From Umezawaea beigongshangensis (GTDB lineage Bacteria; Actinomycetota; Actinomycetes; Mycobacteriales; Pseudonocardiaceae), in assembly GCF_016464305.1 (NCBI RefSeq), contig NZ_JAEIOJ010000001.1, positions 332,685 through 396,684 of the forward strand: a stretch of 64,000 nucleotides of DNA, written 5' to 3'. Position numbers and translations under genes: made by a program. Positions 1 to 12,215 of this stretch are shown here, in pieces (the stretch's first letter is position 1; each line of letters opens with the position of its first letter). The notes below the pieces were generated by a model. It searched no databases. It saw nothing but the letters and a program-made list of their open reading frames with translations, and was not told where the DNA came from.

Positions 1-26
1 GTCCGGGTTCGGCCGTGCGGGAACCG

Positions 27-521
27 CTACCCGCGGGAGTCCTCGCGGACGTCCGCCGAGTCCTCGGCGTCGTCCTCGTCCTCGTCGTCCTCGCGCGGAG
101 CCCGGTACGGGTCCGGGTCACCGGCCGGCTCGGCGCCGTGCGCGATGCGGGCCACCTCGGCGTCGGCCTCGCGGGCCTTCGCCAGCAGCTCCTCCATGCG
201 CCGGGCCTCGTCGGGCACGGTGTCGGTGACGAACGTCAGCGTCGGCGTGAACCGCACACCGGTCTGCGCGCCGACCGTGCTGCGCAGCACGCCCTTGGCG
301 CTCTCCAGCGCCGCGGCCGCACCCGCGAAGTCCGGTTCGACGTCGATCTTCGCGCCGAGCACGGTGTAGTACACGGTCGCGTCGTGCAGGTCACCGGTCA
401 CCCTGGTGTCGGTGATGGTGACGAAGTTGAGCCTCGGGTCCTTGACCTCGTGTTCGATCGCGGAAGCGACGATCTGCGAGATCCGCTTGGCGAGCTTGCG
501 CGCGCGGGCCTGGTCGACCAC
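27..521 (-). CDS. rbfA: Ribosome-binding factor A
   Basis: RbfA is a KH-fold protein that binds the free 30S subunit and helps mature the 5' end of 16S rRNA, notably in the cold. The first ~125 residues match the family, with the conserved KDPRL segment near residue 27. The last ~35 residues are an Asp/Glu-rich tail that is common in actinobacteria and absent from short RbfA proteins. It is the last gene of the rimP-nusA-ylxR-infB-DUF503-rbfA series, all on the minus strand, the order known from Mycobacterium and Streptomyces. The GTG start follows a purine-rich stretch (GGAGGGC). Confidence 0.95.
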   Translation of the reverse strand: MVDQARARKLAKRISQIVASAIEHEVKDPRLNFVTITDTRVTGDLHDATVYYTVLGAKIDVEPDFAGAAAALESAKGVLRSTVGAQTGVRFTPTLTFVTDTVPDEARRMEELLAKAREADAEVARIAHGAEPAGDPDPYRAPREDDEDEDDAEDSADVREDSRG

Positions 522-547
522 GACGCCCTCCTAGTGTCGATGTCGAG

Positions 548-850
548 CTATTCGTCCTCTGGTCCCAGCAGGCGGTGCCTGGCCGAGAGCAGTTCCAACT
601 CGGGGCGACCGACCACCAGCCGTTCGGCGGCGTCCATCACCTCTCGGACGTGCGTCGCGTCCGGCGCGACCACCGCCACCCCGATGAGCGCGCGGCGGTG
701 CAGGTCGAGATGACCCGCCTCGGCCGCGGAGACCTCGAACTTGCGGCGGAGCTCGGCCACGACGGGCCTCACCACCGACCGCTTCTCCTTCAGGGAGTGG
801 ACGTCGCCGAGCAGCACGTCCAGCTCCAGGGCACCTACGTACACAGGCAT
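548..850 (-). CDS. DUF503 (YlxP-like) protein
   Basis: A 100-residue DUF503 protein starting MPVYVGALELD. The family has a ferredoxin-like fold and no firmly established biochemical role; it is regularly found between infB and rbfA, suggesting a link to ribosome assembly or translation. The hallmark segment HSLKEKRSVV is present near residues 18-27. I chose the ATG at 850 because the conserved N-terminus begins there; a longer open frame reaching 940 adds 30 unconserved, Arg-rich residues running through the intergenic hairpins. Confidence 0.85.
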   Translation of the reverse strand: MPVYVGALELDVLLGDVHSLKEKRSVVRPVVAELRRKFEVSAAEAGHLDLHRRALIGVAVVAPDATHVREVMDAAERLVVGRPELELLSARHRLLGPEDE

Positions 851-876
851 CACCGTGGAACGAGCGTTGTGGTGGT

Positions 877-897
877 CACCCCGGTGACACCGGGGTG
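877..897. terminator. Perfect 9-bp hairpin before DUF503 gene
   Basis: CACCCCGGT, loop GAC, ACCGGGGTG. It lies 27 bases upstream of the DUF503 start and next to a second, stronger hairpin at 904-938. There is no U-run, so it may attenuate transcription or insulate an mRNA end rather than act as a classical terminator. Confidence 0.5.
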
Positions 898-903
898 CAC
901 GAC

Positions 904-938
904 GAGTTCGGGGCCGCCACGAGGACGGCCCCGAACTC
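904..938 (-). terminator. Perfect 13-bp hairpin just after infB
   Basis: GAGTTCGGGGCCG pairs with CGGCCCCGAACTC around a 9-base loop, beginning 16 bases beyond the infB stop codon. A stem this long and GC-rich right after a stop suggests termination or 3'-end protection of the infB message; no T-tract follows. Its strength suggests DUF503 and rbfA may be transcribed partly independently of infB. Confidence 0.6.
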
Positions 939-953
939 AACTTCCCGCCGAGA

Positions 954-4079
<3,126 letters not shown>

Positions 4080-4086
4080 TGCTCTC

Positions 4087-4102
4087 CTCATCGGGTGATG
4101 AG
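4087..4102 (-). promoter_or_regulatory. infB: Hairpin touching the infB ribosome-binding site
   Basis: On the mRNA, CTCATC pairs with GATGAG around a 4-base loop. The 3' arm ends within the GAGGAGAG ribosome-binding site of the GTG start at 4079, so the stem could partly mask it. A 6-bp stem is modest; the regulatory role is inference. Confidence 0.35.
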
Positions 4103-4170
4103 GCCGGCGGGCAAGTCCCGTCGACCTCGTCCTAACGTCGCGCGTTCATGGCTTCAGCTTCACGGCTGAC

Positions 4171-4521
4171 TCATGACGGGTCGACCTGCTTCCTTGATTC
4201 CTGCTGGCCGCGGGGCGTTCCTGCGACCGGGCTCTCGTGAGCGAACTGCTCGAAGTGGCGCACCACGGCGGACACGTCGAGCGTCGTCGGAGCGCGAAGC
4301 GCCCTCGGCAACGCCCGACGCCGCTCGGCGCTGCGCAGGCAGTCCGGGTCGAGGTGCAACCACGCACCCCGTCCCGGCAACCTGCGCCGTGCGTCGGGGA
4401 CGGCCGTCCCGTTCAGCACCACCACGCGCAGCAGCTCGGAGGGCAACGCCCGAGCGCGGCATCCTATGCACGTACGAACTGGGCCGTCGTGCGCGAGAAC
4501 CGATCCCCGACGTTGAACCAC
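4171..4521 (-). CDS. ylxR: YlxR-family RNA-binding protein
   Basis: YlxR (DUF448) is a small RNA-binding protein encoded between nusA and infB; in other bacteria it has been linked to RNase P and translation. The signature RTCIGCR lies at residues 16-22 and GRGAWLH in the middle. The Arg/Ala-rich C-terminus is ordinary for actinobacteria. I chose GTG 4521, downstream of AGGAG and of the nusA stop; the frame stays open to an ATG at 4572 inside nusA, but the extra residues are not family-like. Confidence 0.85.
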   Translation of the reverse strand: MVQRRGSVLAHDGPVRTCIGCRARALPSELLRVVVLNGTAVPDARRRLPGRGAWLHLDPDCLRSAERRRALPRALRAPTTLDVSAVVRHFEQFAHESPVAGTPRGQQESRKQVDPS

Positions 4522-4543
4522 TGAGTAGTCTATCTCCTGATCC

Positions 4544-5566
4544 TCAATCAGCCGAACCGGATGTCGCCGCACCCGCTGGAGCGGCCCCTCCGGCCTCGGC
4601 GTCGCTGCGGATGTCGATGCGCCATCCGGTCAGCCGAGCGGCCAGTCGGGCGTTCTGCCCCTCCTTGCCGATCGCCAGCGACAGCTGGAAGTCGGGCACC
4701 ACGACACGGGCCGTCTTGGCCCGCTCGTCGAGCACCCTCACGGACACGACCTTCGCAGGCGAGAGGGCGTTCCCGACGAACGTGGCCGGGTCGTCGGAGT
4801 GGTCGATGATGTCGATCTTCTCACCGGCCAGCTCGCTCATGACGTTGCGCACGCGGGCTCCCATCGGCCCGATGCACGCGCCCTTGGCGTTCACCCCCGG
4901 CACGGTCGACTTGACCGCGATCTTCGAACGGTGACCTGCCTCACGTGCCACCGCGGGGATCTCCACGGTGCCGTCCGCGATCTCCGGGACCTCCAGCGCG
5001 AAGAGCCTGCGCACGAGGTTCGGGTGCGTCCGGGACAGGGTGATCTGCGGACCGCGCGCGCCGCGGGAGACCCCGACGACGTAGCACTTCACGCGCTCGC
5101 CGTGCACGTAGGTCTCGCCGGGCACCTGCTCGGCCGGGGGCAGCACGCCCTCGGTGTCGCCGACCTGCACCACGACCATGCCGCGGGCGTTGGCCCGCGC
5201 GTCGCGCTGCACGACACCGGCGATGATCTCGCCCTCCTTGGCCGAGAACTCGCCGAAGGTGCGCTCGTGCTCGGCGTCGCGCAGCCGCTGGAGGATGACC
5301 TGGCGGGCCGTCGTGGCGGCGATGCGCCCGAAGCCCTCCGGCGTGTCGTCCCACTCGTCGGCCACGCTGCCGTCCGGTCCGAGCTCCTGCGCCAGGACGC
5401 GCACGGAGCCGGACTTGCGGTCGATCTCGACCCGCGAGTGCGGGAAGTGTCCCTCTGTGTGCTTGTACGCCGTGAGCAGCGCGGTTTCAATCGCGTCGAG
5501 CACGGTCTCGAAGGGGATGTCCTTGTCCCGCTCGATCGCCCGAAGCGCGGCGATGTCGACGTTCAC
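4544..5566 (-). CDS. nusA: Transcription factor NusA
   Basis: NusA binds RNA polymerase and modulates pausing, termination and antitermination. The 340 residues show the polymerase-binding N-terminal domain (1-~110), an S1 domain (~112-178), and two KH domains with GPMG at 233-236 and GKEG at 300-303. It lacks the acidic C-terminal repeats of E. coli NusA, as usual for actinobacteria. The GTG start overlaps the rimP stop (GTGA), so the two genes are likely translationally coupled. Confidence 0.97.
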   Translation of the reverse strand: MNVDIAALRAIERDKDIPFETVLDAIETALLTAYKHTEGHFPHSRVEIDRKSGSVRVLAQELGPDGSVADEWDDTPEGFGRIAATTARQVILQRLRDAEHERTFGEFSAKEGEIIAGVVQRDARANARGMVVVQVGDTEGVLPPAEQVPGETYVHGERVKCYVVGVSRGARGPQITLSRTHPNLVRRLFALEVPEIADGTVEIPAVAREAGHRSKIAVKSTVPGVNAKGACIGPMGARVRNVMSELAGEKIDIIDHSDDPATFVGNALSPAKVVSVRVLDERAKTARVVVPDFQLSLAIGKEGQNARLAARLTGWRIDIRSDAEAGGAAPAGAATSGSAD

Positions 5567-6096
5567 CTCGACCCCTCCTCCGTTCCCTCTCCAGTGCCCT
5601 GCTCCAGCAGGGCGAGCTCGTCCGCGGACGGCTGCTTGAACTCGATCTCCACGACGGCGCGCTCGACGTCGCCGTACTCGATCCGGCGCAGCTCTCCCTT
5701 GACGAGGAGCACGACACCGGTCTCGTCGGCCTGCCCGACGCGGCCGAAGAACTCGACCGCGTCCGGCTGCTTGACCTTGACGAGGCGCTGCCTGGCGCGC
5801 CGCCAGTGCCTCGGCCTGGTCAGCGGCCGGTCCGCCCCCGGCGAGGTGACCTCCAGCGTGTAGGGGCCGGCCAGGAGGTGCTCGTTGGCGTCGAGCGCGG
5901 CGGACACCGCGCGACTGGCCACGGCCACCTCGTCCAGGCCGATGCCGTCCTCGCCGTCGACGACCACCTTCACCAGCCGGCGACGCCCAGCCTGATGCAC
6001 GTCGAGCAGTTCGAGGTCGAGGCCGATGGCCCCGACCGCCTCCTGCACGACGGGTTCTAGCTGCGCGGCAAGCTCTCCGCGCGGCGGGCTGGACAC
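5563..6096 (-). CDS. rimP: Ribosome maturation factor RimP
   Basis: RimP assists 30S assembly. The ~177 residues contain the N-terminal alpha/beta domain ([16 protein letters not shown]) and the conserved [11 protein letters not shown] segment typical of the family, then a C-terminal SH3-like barrel. It opens the translation operon. I prefer GTG 6096 with GGGGAG a few bases upstream over the ATG at 6132, whose extra 12 residues are not conserved. Confidence 0.93.
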   Translation of the reverse strand: MSSPPRGELAAQLEPVVQEAVGAIGLDLELLDVHQAGRRRLVKVVVDGEDGIGLDEVAVASRAVSAALDANEHLLAGPYTLEVTSPGADRPLTRPRHWRRARQRLVKVKQPDAVEFFGRVGQADETGVVLLVKGELRRIEYGDVERAVVEIEFKQPSADELALLEQGTGEGTEEGSR

Positions 6097-6278
6097 GTAG
6101 TCACTCCCCTGGTCCTCGGGTGCAGTCCACATCCGTTCTCGGGCACGAGAACCCCGGCCGACGCTGCACTCGCCGGTCGTGGTCGCCCAGAGTATCTCGT
6201 TCGCGGGGCGCTCACCGCCGCCGCCGACCGCGGCGGGCCGATCCGGCGGCCTCGGACCGCCTGGCAGGATGACACGCC

Positions 6279-6767
6279 GTGATCCCCTCTTCCCGTGGTC
6301 CGCAGCTCAGCCGTCGTGGCGTGCTGCTCGCCGCCGCGGCCGGGCCCCTCGTGGTGGCGTGCACCACGAAGGAGACCTCGCCGCCGGAGCCCGACCCGCT
6401 GGCCGAGCTGGCGGAGCAGGCCCGCGTCGACGCCGCGCTCGCGGCCGCCGTCGCCGCGTCGTTCCCCGGTCTGGGCGCCGACGTCGTCGCGGCCAACCGC
6501 GGTGAGCACGCGCAGCGGCTGGCCGCCGAGGTCGAGCGGGCGCGGACCACCCCGTCGTCCGCGGCGCGGTCGCCGTCCGGGGCTCCGTCCTCGCAGCCGG
6601 TCGCGCCCCCGGCCGACGCCGGCTCGGCGGTGGCGCTGCTCGCCGACGCGCTGGCCGCGGCGCAGCGGCGCGGCACCGAACTCCTGCCCGACCTGCCCAC
6701 CCACCGGTCCGGCCTGGTCGGCGCGGTCGTCGCCGGGTGCGCCTGCCTCGCGGAGGTACTCGCGTGA
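6279..6767 (+). CDS. Tat-type lipoprotein, Rv2843-like
   Basis: A 162-residue Ala-rich protein with SRRGVLL at 11-17 (twin arginine R12-R13), a hydrophobic stretch, and a lipobox VVAC with Cys28, so probably a Tat-exported lipoprotein. The mature part is helical and low in complexity, with a Pro/Ser spacer near residue 100. It overlaps the next gene by GTGA; the pair sits exactly where Rv2843-Rv2844 lie in M. tuberculosis. Function is unknown; coupling to a ferritin-like DUF4439 protein suggests the two act together. Confidence 0.75.
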   Translation: MIPSSRGPQLSRRGVLLAAAAGPLVVACTTKETSPPEPDPLAELAEQARVDAALAAAVAASFPGLGADVVAANRGEHAQRLAAEVERARTTPSSAARSPSGAPSSQPVAPPADAGSAVALLADALAAAQRRGTELLPDLPTHRSGLVGAVVAGCACLAEVLA

Positions 6768-7198
6768 CGCTCTCCCCCGAAGCAGTGGCCGCCACGCAGA
6801 CGGCCCTGGCGGCCGAGCACGCTGCCGTCTGGACCTACGGCCTGGTCAGCGCCTTCGTCAGCGACGCCGACGCGACGACGCGGGGCGCGAACGCGCACCG
6901 GGCGCGTCGCGACACCACCGCGCGGCTGCTGCGCGACGCGGGCGCCGAGCCGCAGCCGCCCGCGGCCGCCTACCTGCCGCCGGAGCCGGTGACCGACGCG
7001 GCGTCGTCGATCGCCGCTCTCGTCGCGGTCGAGGCCGACGCGTGCCGGGCGTGGCACGGGGTCCTGGAGCGCACCGACGACACCGACCTGCGCCGCTCGG
7101 CGCTCGACGCGCTGACCGAGTCGGCCGTGCGGGCGACCCGGTGGCGCAAGACCGGCGGCATCACGCCGGTGGCGGTGGCGCTGCCCGGCACGTCCTGA
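6764..7198 (+). CDS. DUF4439 ferritin-like protein, Rv2844-like
   Basis: A 144-residue helical protein matching DUF4439, a ferritin-like four-helix-bundle family. Residues such as AAEHAAVWTYG and EADACRAWHGVLE carry the Glu/His pattern expected of such bundles, though whether metal is bound cannot be judged. The GTG start at 6764 overlaps the upstream stop. No signal peptide is seen, so it probably works in the cytoplasm while its partner is lipid-anchored, or the pair is only co-regulated. Confidence 0.75.
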   Translation: MTLSPEAVAATQTALAAEHAAVWTYGLVSAFVSDADATTRGANAHRARRDTTARLLRDAGAEPQPPAAAYLPPEPVTDAASSIAALVAVEADACRAWHGVLERTDDTDLRRSALDALTESAVRATRWRKTGGITPVAVALPGTS

Positions 7199-7202
7199 CG
7201 CG

Positions 7203-8006
7203 CTACTCCGCCTTCATCTCGGCGGTGAGCCGGAAGGCGTCGTTGCTGATGCGCTTCATCAGGGCGTTGTGGGTCGGCTCGTCGGGGACGTGCTGCACGG
7301 CGTCCGACTCGATGATCACGACCTCGCGGTCGACCTGCTGCGAGGCGTAGCCGCCGTTGCCGAGCGTCGTCAGGCCCGGCACCGACGCGACCCCCTGCTT
7401 GATCAGGTCGTTGACGTTGCCGGTGTCGTCCTGGGTGGTGAGGTTCTTCAGCCCCACGGCGTCCTCGACGGTCTTCATCTTCACGATCGAGATCGACGTG
7501 TAGACCTTGCGGCCGTCGTCGGTGGTGGTCGTGTAGAGCGCGCGGATCAGCTCCTCGCAGGGCTTGGCGCGCAGGTACTCCTGGGTCTTGGTGTAGGCGT
7601 TGGCGGCGCAGTCGGTGTCGTGCCGCGGCTCCGGCACGGAGGCGGACACCGCGAACTCGAACTCGCCCTCGGGGACGGTCTTCTGCGGCGTGCTCAGGTC
7701 CTGCGGCGTGGTGGTCGGCTTGAGGGCCAGGTACAGCAGCCCGGAGAGCACCGCCACGCCGAGCAGGCCGATCCCCTTGACGACCAGGCCGCGCCTGCCG
7801 CCACCCGGCCGCTGGTCCTGCTGCGGCGGTGGCGGTGGCGGGTACTGCTGCTGTCCCCAGCCGTACTGCGGCTGGCCGGGAGCGGGCGAGAACTGCCCGA
7901 TGTCGACCGGCGGCATATGCGCGGTGCTGGACGGGCCCGCCGGGACGCGGGGAATCCGCTGCGTCACCTCTTCGGGCGACTCGTGGGGAACCGACACGGC
8001 ACTCAC
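7203..8006 (-). CDS. Membrane-anchored protein, Pro/Gln-rich N-terminus
   Basis: A 267-residue unrecognised protein. Residues 1-70 are cytoplasmic and Pro/Gln/Gly-rich (GWGQQQYPPPPPP), followed by one membrane segment (GIGLLGVAVLSGLLYLAL) and a ~170-residue extracytoplasmic domain with two cysteines (DTDCAAN, KPCEEL). The layout is like many actinobacterial anchored proteins of unknown role. The GTG start is only 15 bases from the next gene upstream, so the two may be co-transcribed. Confidence 0.75.
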   Translation of the reverse strand: MSAVSVPHESPEEVTQRIPRVPAGPSSTAHMPPVDIGQFSPAPGQPQYGWGQQQYPPPPPPQQDQRPGGGRRGLVVKGIGLLGVAVLSGLLYLALKPTTTPQDLSTPQKTVPEGEFEFAVSASVPEPRHDTDCAANAYTKTQEYLRAKPCEELIRALYTTTTDDGRKVYTSISIVKMKTVEDAVGLKNLTTQDDTGNVNDLIKQGVASVPGLTTLGNGGYASQQVDREVVIIESDAVQHVPDEPTHNALMKRISNDAFRLTAEMKAE

Positions 8007-8021
8007 GGTAACGGACGCTCC

Positions 8022-9050
8022 TCAGCGGAGCGCTTCGAGCACCAGGTCCACGTCCTCGTCGGTGTTGTAGAGGTGGAAGGCGAGGCGGGTCCGCCCGGCG
8101 CGCTGGCTGCTGACCACGCCAGCGGCGGCCAGTCGTCCGGCCCGCTCACCGAGGTCGAGCGACACGATCGCGGACCCCGCCGGCGGCAGGCCGAGGCCGG
8201 TCAGGACGGCGTCGGCCAGCCGGACGCAGTGGTCGCGCACCCCCGCGAGGTCCAGCGACGCGAGCCAGTTCAGCGAGTGGGCCGCGCCCACCTGCGAGAA
8301 CCACACCGGGGAGGTGTCGAACCGCCGCGCGTTCCCGGCGAGCCGCAGCGGCAGGCCGTAGACCGACGACCAGACGTCCTGCCCGGCGTACCAGTTCGCG
8401 GTCTGCGGGACGGTCGTCTCCAGCACCTCGGGACGGCACGCCATCCAGGCCGCGCCGCGGGGAGCGAGGAGCCACTTGTACCCGGCGGCCACCACCCAGT
8501 GGGCCCAGTCCAGCGCGAGCGGCGTCCAGCCGGCCGCCTGGGTCGCGTCGAGCAGGACCCGCGCCCCGGCGGCGGAGGCGGCGTCCCGCAGCGCGTCGAG
8601 GTCGGCGATCCGGCCGTCGGCGGACTGCACGACGCTGGTGACCACGAGGTCGTGCCCCTCGACCCGCGAGGGCAGCTCGGTCAGCTCCACCTCGGTGACG
8701 GTCACGCCGCGGTGGGCCTGCGCGGCGAACGGGAACGTCGCGCTGGTGAACTCGCGCGCCGGGACGAGCACGCGGGTGCCGTCCGGGACGCTCGCGGCGA
8801 CGAGGCCGACGAACTGGGCGGCCGTGGAGCCCTGGGCGACCGCGTCGGCGGGCACGCCGACGAGCCGGGCGAAGGCCGCGCGGGCCGTGGCCACGTGCTC
8901 GTCGAAGTCGCCGGGCCGGTCGGTGCCGGCGGCCCAGCGCTGCACGCTGTCGCGGACCGCCGCGGCCGCCGCGGCGGGAGGAACGCCGATGCTGGCGGTG
9001 TTGAGGTAGCCGGTGGGGACGTCGAACCGCTGACCGAGGTGTTCGCGCAC
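8022..9050 (-). CDS. Class V PLP aminotransferase
   Basis: A 342-residue fold-type I PLP enzyme of the aminotransferase class V / cysteine desulfurase-like group. The PLP lysine is K192 in [10 protein letters not shown], with the ring-binding Asp at 168 (LLDATQ). It lacks the active-site Cys loop typical of NifS/SufS desulfurases, so it is more likely an aminotransferase, lyase or epimerase-like member. Substrate is unknown. Confidence 0.85.
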   Translation of the reverse strand: MREHLGQRFDVPTGYLNTASIGVPPAAAAAAVRDSVQRWAAGTDRPGDFDEHVATARAAFARLVGVPADAVAQGSTAAQFVGLVAASVPDGTRVLVPAREFTSATFPFAAQAHRGVTVTEVELTELPSRVEGHDLVVTSVVQSADGRIADLDALRDAASAAGARVLLDATQAAGWTPLALDWAHWVVAAGYKWLLAPRGAAWMACRPEVLETTVPQTANWYAGQDVWSSVYGLPLRLAGNARRFDTSPVWFSQVGAAHSLNWLASLDLAGVRDHCVRLADAVLTGLGLPPAGSAIVSLDLGERAGRLAAAGVVSSQRAGRTRLAFHLYNTDEDVDLVLEALR

Positions 9051-9057
9051 CCGTCGA

Positions 9058-9528
9058 TCACACAGTGCCGACCCCCTCCCCGTCCACCCTCTTCCGGCGG
9101 ACGTAGACCTGCTTGCGCACGCGGGCCACGACGGAGCCGTCCTCGGCGAGCACGTCCGTGTCGAACCACACCAGCGCCTTGTCGCCCCCGGCGGTGCGCT
9201 CGCGGATGTCGGCGAGGTGCTCGTCGGTGAGCCGGAACTCGGCGGTGACGGTGCCGCGGCCGGGCCGCACGAACTCGATCTCGGCGGCGCGGTCCCACAC
9301 GAGGTGCCCGCGGCCGACGTTCCGCAGCACCAGCAGCATCCAGAACGGGTCGGTCATCGCGAACAGCGATCCGCCGAAGTGGGTGCCGACGTAGTTGCGG
9401 TTCCACGGCCGCAGCCGCAGGCGCACGCGGGCGAAGCGGTGGTCGTCGGACATCTCCAGCACGCGGATCCCGGCGAACAGGAACGGCGGCCACAGGTTCA
9501 TCAGCAGGCGGAGGCGCGAGGCGGACAC
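9058..9528 (-). CDS. DUF4442 hotdog-fold thioesterase-like protein
   Basis: About 156 residues matching DUF4442 (hotdog fold, acyl-CoA thioesterase-like). The family pattern [11 protein letters not shown]...[17 protein letters not shown] is clear. The start is uncertain: GTG 9528 puts the family-like MNLWPP just after the N-terminus, while three consecutive GTGs at 9579-9585 would add ~19 residues; none has a strong ribosome-binding site. A GTG start would be divergent from yjbQ. Confidence 0.75.
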   Translation of the reverse strand: MSASRLRLLMNLWPPFLFAGIRVLEMSDDHRFARVRLRLRPWNRNYVGTHFGGSLFAMTDPFWMLLVLRNVGRGHLVWDRAAEIEFVRPGRGTVTAEFRLTDEHLADIRERTAGGDKALVWFDTDVLAEDGSVVARVRKQVYVRRKRVDGEGVGTV

Positions 9529-9612
9529 GTCCAGCAGTGTCGCAAGAGGGGCTACTGGCGAGTAACTCCGCGTGGTCACCACCACACCGCGCCGCGCGCC
9601 TACCGTGGACGG

Positions 9613-10020
9613 GTGCTCACCGAAGAGATCGAGATCCGCACCGGCTCCACCGAGGTCGTCCACGACCTGACCGGCGACTGCGCCCGCTTCCTCGACGCCG
9701 TCGACGGCGACGGGCTGCTCAACGTCTGGGTGCCGCACGCCACCGCCGGGATCGCCGTGCTGGAGACCGGCGCGGGCAGCGACGACGACCTGCTCGCCGC
9801 GCTGCGCGACCTGCTGCCCGCCGACGGCCGGTGGCGCCACCGGCACGGCACGCCGGGCCACGGCCGCGACCACGTGCTGCCCGCCCTGGTCCCGCCGTAC
9901 GCGACGATCCCCGTGCTCGGCGGCGTCCTCGCGCTGGGCACGTGGCAGTCGGTCTGCCTGGTGGACACCAACGTCGACAACCCGGTCCGCCGGGTCCGGC
10001 TGAGCTTCCTGCCCGGATAG
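9613..10020 (+). CDS. YjbQ / UPF0047 family protein
   Basis: A 135-residue UPF0047 (YjbQ) protein; members form trimers and some have weak thiamin-phosphate synthase activity in vitro, but the physiological role is unclear. Conserved PHATAGI and TWQSVCLVD segments and the His-rich HGTPGHGRDH match the family. GTG 9613 follows a weak purine stretch. Divergent from the DUF4442 gene. Confidence 0.85.
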   Translation: MLTEEIEIRTGSTEVVHDLTGDCARFLDAVDGDGLLNVWVPHATAGIAVLETGAGSDDDLLAALRDLLPADGRWRHRHGTPGHGRDHVLPALVPPYATIPVLGGVLALGTWQSVCLVDTNVDNPVRRVRLSFLPG

Positions 10021-10132
10021 AAGATCGAGGTCACGGCCCTGCCGACGGTGCCACGCGGTACGGTTGCGCCGGAACTCGACCGGGTGGTGGACACCGCGGC
10101 GGGCCGTCCCAGGAGTGACCCCAGGAGTGGCG

Positions 10133-10873
10133 TTGTCCTACCCGTCTCAGTACCAGGGCTTCGGGATGTACCAAGCCCCCCAGCAGAAGCCCCCGCGCGG
10201 CAGACGTCCGCTCTGGCTCGCCCTCGGCGTGATCGGCCTGGTCGTGCTCGTCGTCGGCGGTGTCGTGGCGGCCGTGCTGATCTCGCGCGGCGACGCGGAG
10301 GCGGGCGGCGCGCCGTCGCCCACCCCGGCCTCGACGTCGAACGCCGATCCGGCCGAGGACTGGCAGGAGATCCGCGGCGACAGCAGCAAGATCGTCTACG
10401 AGGTGCCGCCCACCTGGATCTCCCAGTCCGGCACGGTCTCGGCGAGCCAGGTCGAACTGGGCGAGCTGATGAAGACCGGCACGTTCGAGTGCCGGGGCGA
10501 GAAGCTCGTGCAGGCGTACGCCGGGTCCGGCACCAGCACGACGGCCGACCCGAAGGCCGTGGCCGTGGCGGTGGCGACCTCGATCGCCGTGGACTCCTAC
10601 TCGGTGGACGGCAACCGCCCGTCCGCCGGGCAGCCGAAGATCAGCACGATCACCCGCGACGGCGTCACCGGCGTGCGGGCCGACGTCGAGGTGACGCCGA
10701 CCGCCGTGAGCGCCTGCCACCCGCCGAAGGGCCTCGTCACGGTCGTCGCGCTGCCGCACGCCTCCGGCACGGCCGTCGTGACCCTCAACGTCGCGCAGGG
10801 CGGACCGCACTCGGCGGACGGCCCCACCGACGACGAGGCGGAGCGCATCCTCGACAGCGTGCGGCTCGCGTGA
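10133..10873 (+). CDS. Membrane-anchored protein of unknown function
   Basis: A ~246-residue protein with a short Pro/Gln-rich cytoplasmic start (MSYPSQYQGFGMYQ), one membrane helix (LWLALGVIGLVVLVVGGVVAAVLI), a Pro/Thr/Ser linker and an extracytoplasmic domain with two cysteines (TFECRG, VSACHP). I chose TTG 10133 because AGGAG lies 5 bases upstream; GTG codons at 10115 and 10127 are worse placed. It overlaps the HAD gene by GTGA, so they are co-translated. Confidence 0.75.
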   Translation: MSYPSQYQGFGMYQAPQQKPPRGRRPLWLALGVIGLVVLVVGGVVAAVLISRGDAEAGGAPSPTPASTSNADPAEDWQEIRGDSSKIVYEVPPTWISQSGTVSASQVELGELMKTGTFECRGEKLVQAYAGSGTSTTADPKAVAVAVATSIAVDSYSVDGNRPSAGQPKISTITRDGVTGVRADVEVTPTAVSACHPPKGLVTVVALPHASGTAVVTLNVAQGGPHSADGPTDDEAERILDSVRLA

Positions 10874-11580
10874 GCGCGCGGCGGTCCCGCACGCTCGTGC
10901 TGTGGGACGTCGACCTCACGCTCGTGGACCTGCGGGGCGTCGGCGGCACCTGGTACCGGGAGGCGCTGAGCACCGTCACCGGGGTCGACCTGGTGCACAC
11001 CCCGTCGTTCGCGGGCCGCACCGAGCGGGCCATCACGACGGACCTGCTCACGACGCACGGCGTCGCCGTGACCGACGAGACGATCACGGCGATGCACGAG
11101 GCGCTGGCCGAGGTGGCGCTGCGGGAGCACGGCGGGCTCGCCGAGCACGGGCGCGCGCTGCCCGGTTCGGCGGAGGTGCTGGCGGCGCTGGCCGCGCAGG
11201 ACGGCGTCGTGCAGAGCGTCGTCACCGGCAACCTCGTGGAGATCGCGCGGTACAAGCTGGCGGCCTTCGGCCTGGACCGCCACGTCGACCTCACCATCGG
11301 CGGCTACGGCGTGCTGTCCGAGCACCGTCCCGACCTGGTCACCGAGGCGGTCCGCCTCGCCGCGGCCAAGCACGGCGAACGCTTCCCGCCGGACTCGGTG
11401 GTCGTCGTGGGCGACACCCCGCACGACGTCGCGGCGGCCCTGCACCACGGCGCGGTCGCGGTGGGCGTGGCGACCGGCCGCAGCTCGACCGGCGAACTGC
11501 GCGAGGCGGGCGCGCACGTGGTGCTGGAGGACCTGTCCGACACCGCGGCGGTGGTGGACGCGCTCCTCGCGGCGCGCTAA
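10870..11580 (+). CDS. HAD-family hydrolase
   Basis: A 236-residue haloacid dehalogenase-type phosphatase. Motif I is WDVDLTLVD (nucleophile Asp13, acid Asp15), motif II is the Thr/Ser of SVVTGN, and motif III/IV is VVVVGDTPHDVAAA; a cap domain lies between. Closest in style to phosphoglycolate phosphatase/beta-phosphoglucomutase-like members, but the substrate cannot be assigned. Its end overlaps the convergent downstream gene by 4 bases. Confidence 0.88.
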   Translation: MSARRSRTLVLWDVDLTLVDLRGVGGTWYREALSTVTGVDLVHTPSFAGRTERAITTDLLTTHGVAVTDETITAMHEALAEVALREHGGLAEHGRALPGSAEVLAALAAQDGVVQSVVTGNLVEIARYKLAAFGLDRHVDLTIGGYGVLSEHRPDLVTEAVRLAAAKHGERFPPDSVVVVGDTPHDVAAALHHGAVAVGVATGRSSTGELREAGAHVVLEDLSDTAAVVDALLAAR

Positions 11581-12179
11581 CCCAGCACCGCTTCGAGGTA
11601 CTGGAGGTCGCCGGGCCGCCGGGCGGCCAGGTGCACCCACGACGTGCCGCCCCGCTCGCCCGCCAACGCCAGCAGGTGCTCACCGGCGTAGAGCCGGGAG
11701 CCCGCGGTGGGGCCGGGCAGCGGCAGCGGGCGCAGCGGGTCGAGCAGCAGGTCCCGGCGGCCGGGCGACAGGTCGTCGGCGTACGCGCGGTACCGCGCGC
11801 CGACGACCGCCTCGTGCACGAGCAGCGACACCAGGAACTCCGCCAGCGGCGCTCCCGTGCGGTGCCACGGCTCACCCCGCAGGGCGGTCCGCCGGCGCAC
11901 CAGGCCGTCCGGGCCCGCGCCCCACTCGTAGAGGCCGCGGCGCTCGACCCAGAACACGAGCACGCCGTCGTCCGCGCGGACGTCCCTCGGGGCGAGCAGC
12001 CCGTCGTGCGCCACCGAGTGCCGCGACAGGGCCTCGTGCAGGTCCAGCAGCGCACCGGGCAGCGCGGCGGCGGGTCGCGCCCCCGCCAGGTCCGGTTCGC
12101 CGTACCACCACCGGAGGAACCCCGGCACGGTCCACGCACCGATCATCGCGGCAGCCTCCCACGGCGCGCGGACGGCCAC
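11577..12179 (-). CDS. Conserved hypothetical, weakly SMI1/KNR4-like
   Basis: A 200-residue cytoplasmic protein, Trp- and Arg-rich, with no signal peptide or membrane helix. The layout (PGFLRWWYGEPD, then VFWVERRGLYEWG) faintly recalls SUKH/SMI1-KNR4 folds, but I cannot assign a family. It sits 36 bases upstream of the proS end and shares 4 bases with the HAD gene end. GTG start at 12179 is unsupported by a strong ribosome-binding site. Confidence 0.65.
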   Translation of the reverse strand: MAVRAPWEAAAMIGAWTVPGFLRWWYGEPDLAGARPAAALPGALLDLHEALSRHSVAHDGLLAPRDVRADDGVLVFWVERRGLYEWGAGPDGLVRRRTALRGEPWHRTGAPLAEFLVSLLVHEAVVGARYRAYADDLSPGRRDLLLDPLRPLPLPGPTAGSRLYAGEHLLALAGERGGTSWVHLAARRPGDLQYLEAVLG

Positions 12180-12215
12180 CGGGCTCGGCGGCCGTCGCGC
12201 GGGTTCGGGCGGACG

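Noticed and set aside
9529-9873. Long N-terminal extension of the DUF4442 protein
   Set aside because: It is antisense to yjbQ and has no family similarity; I place the start at 9528 (or 9585).
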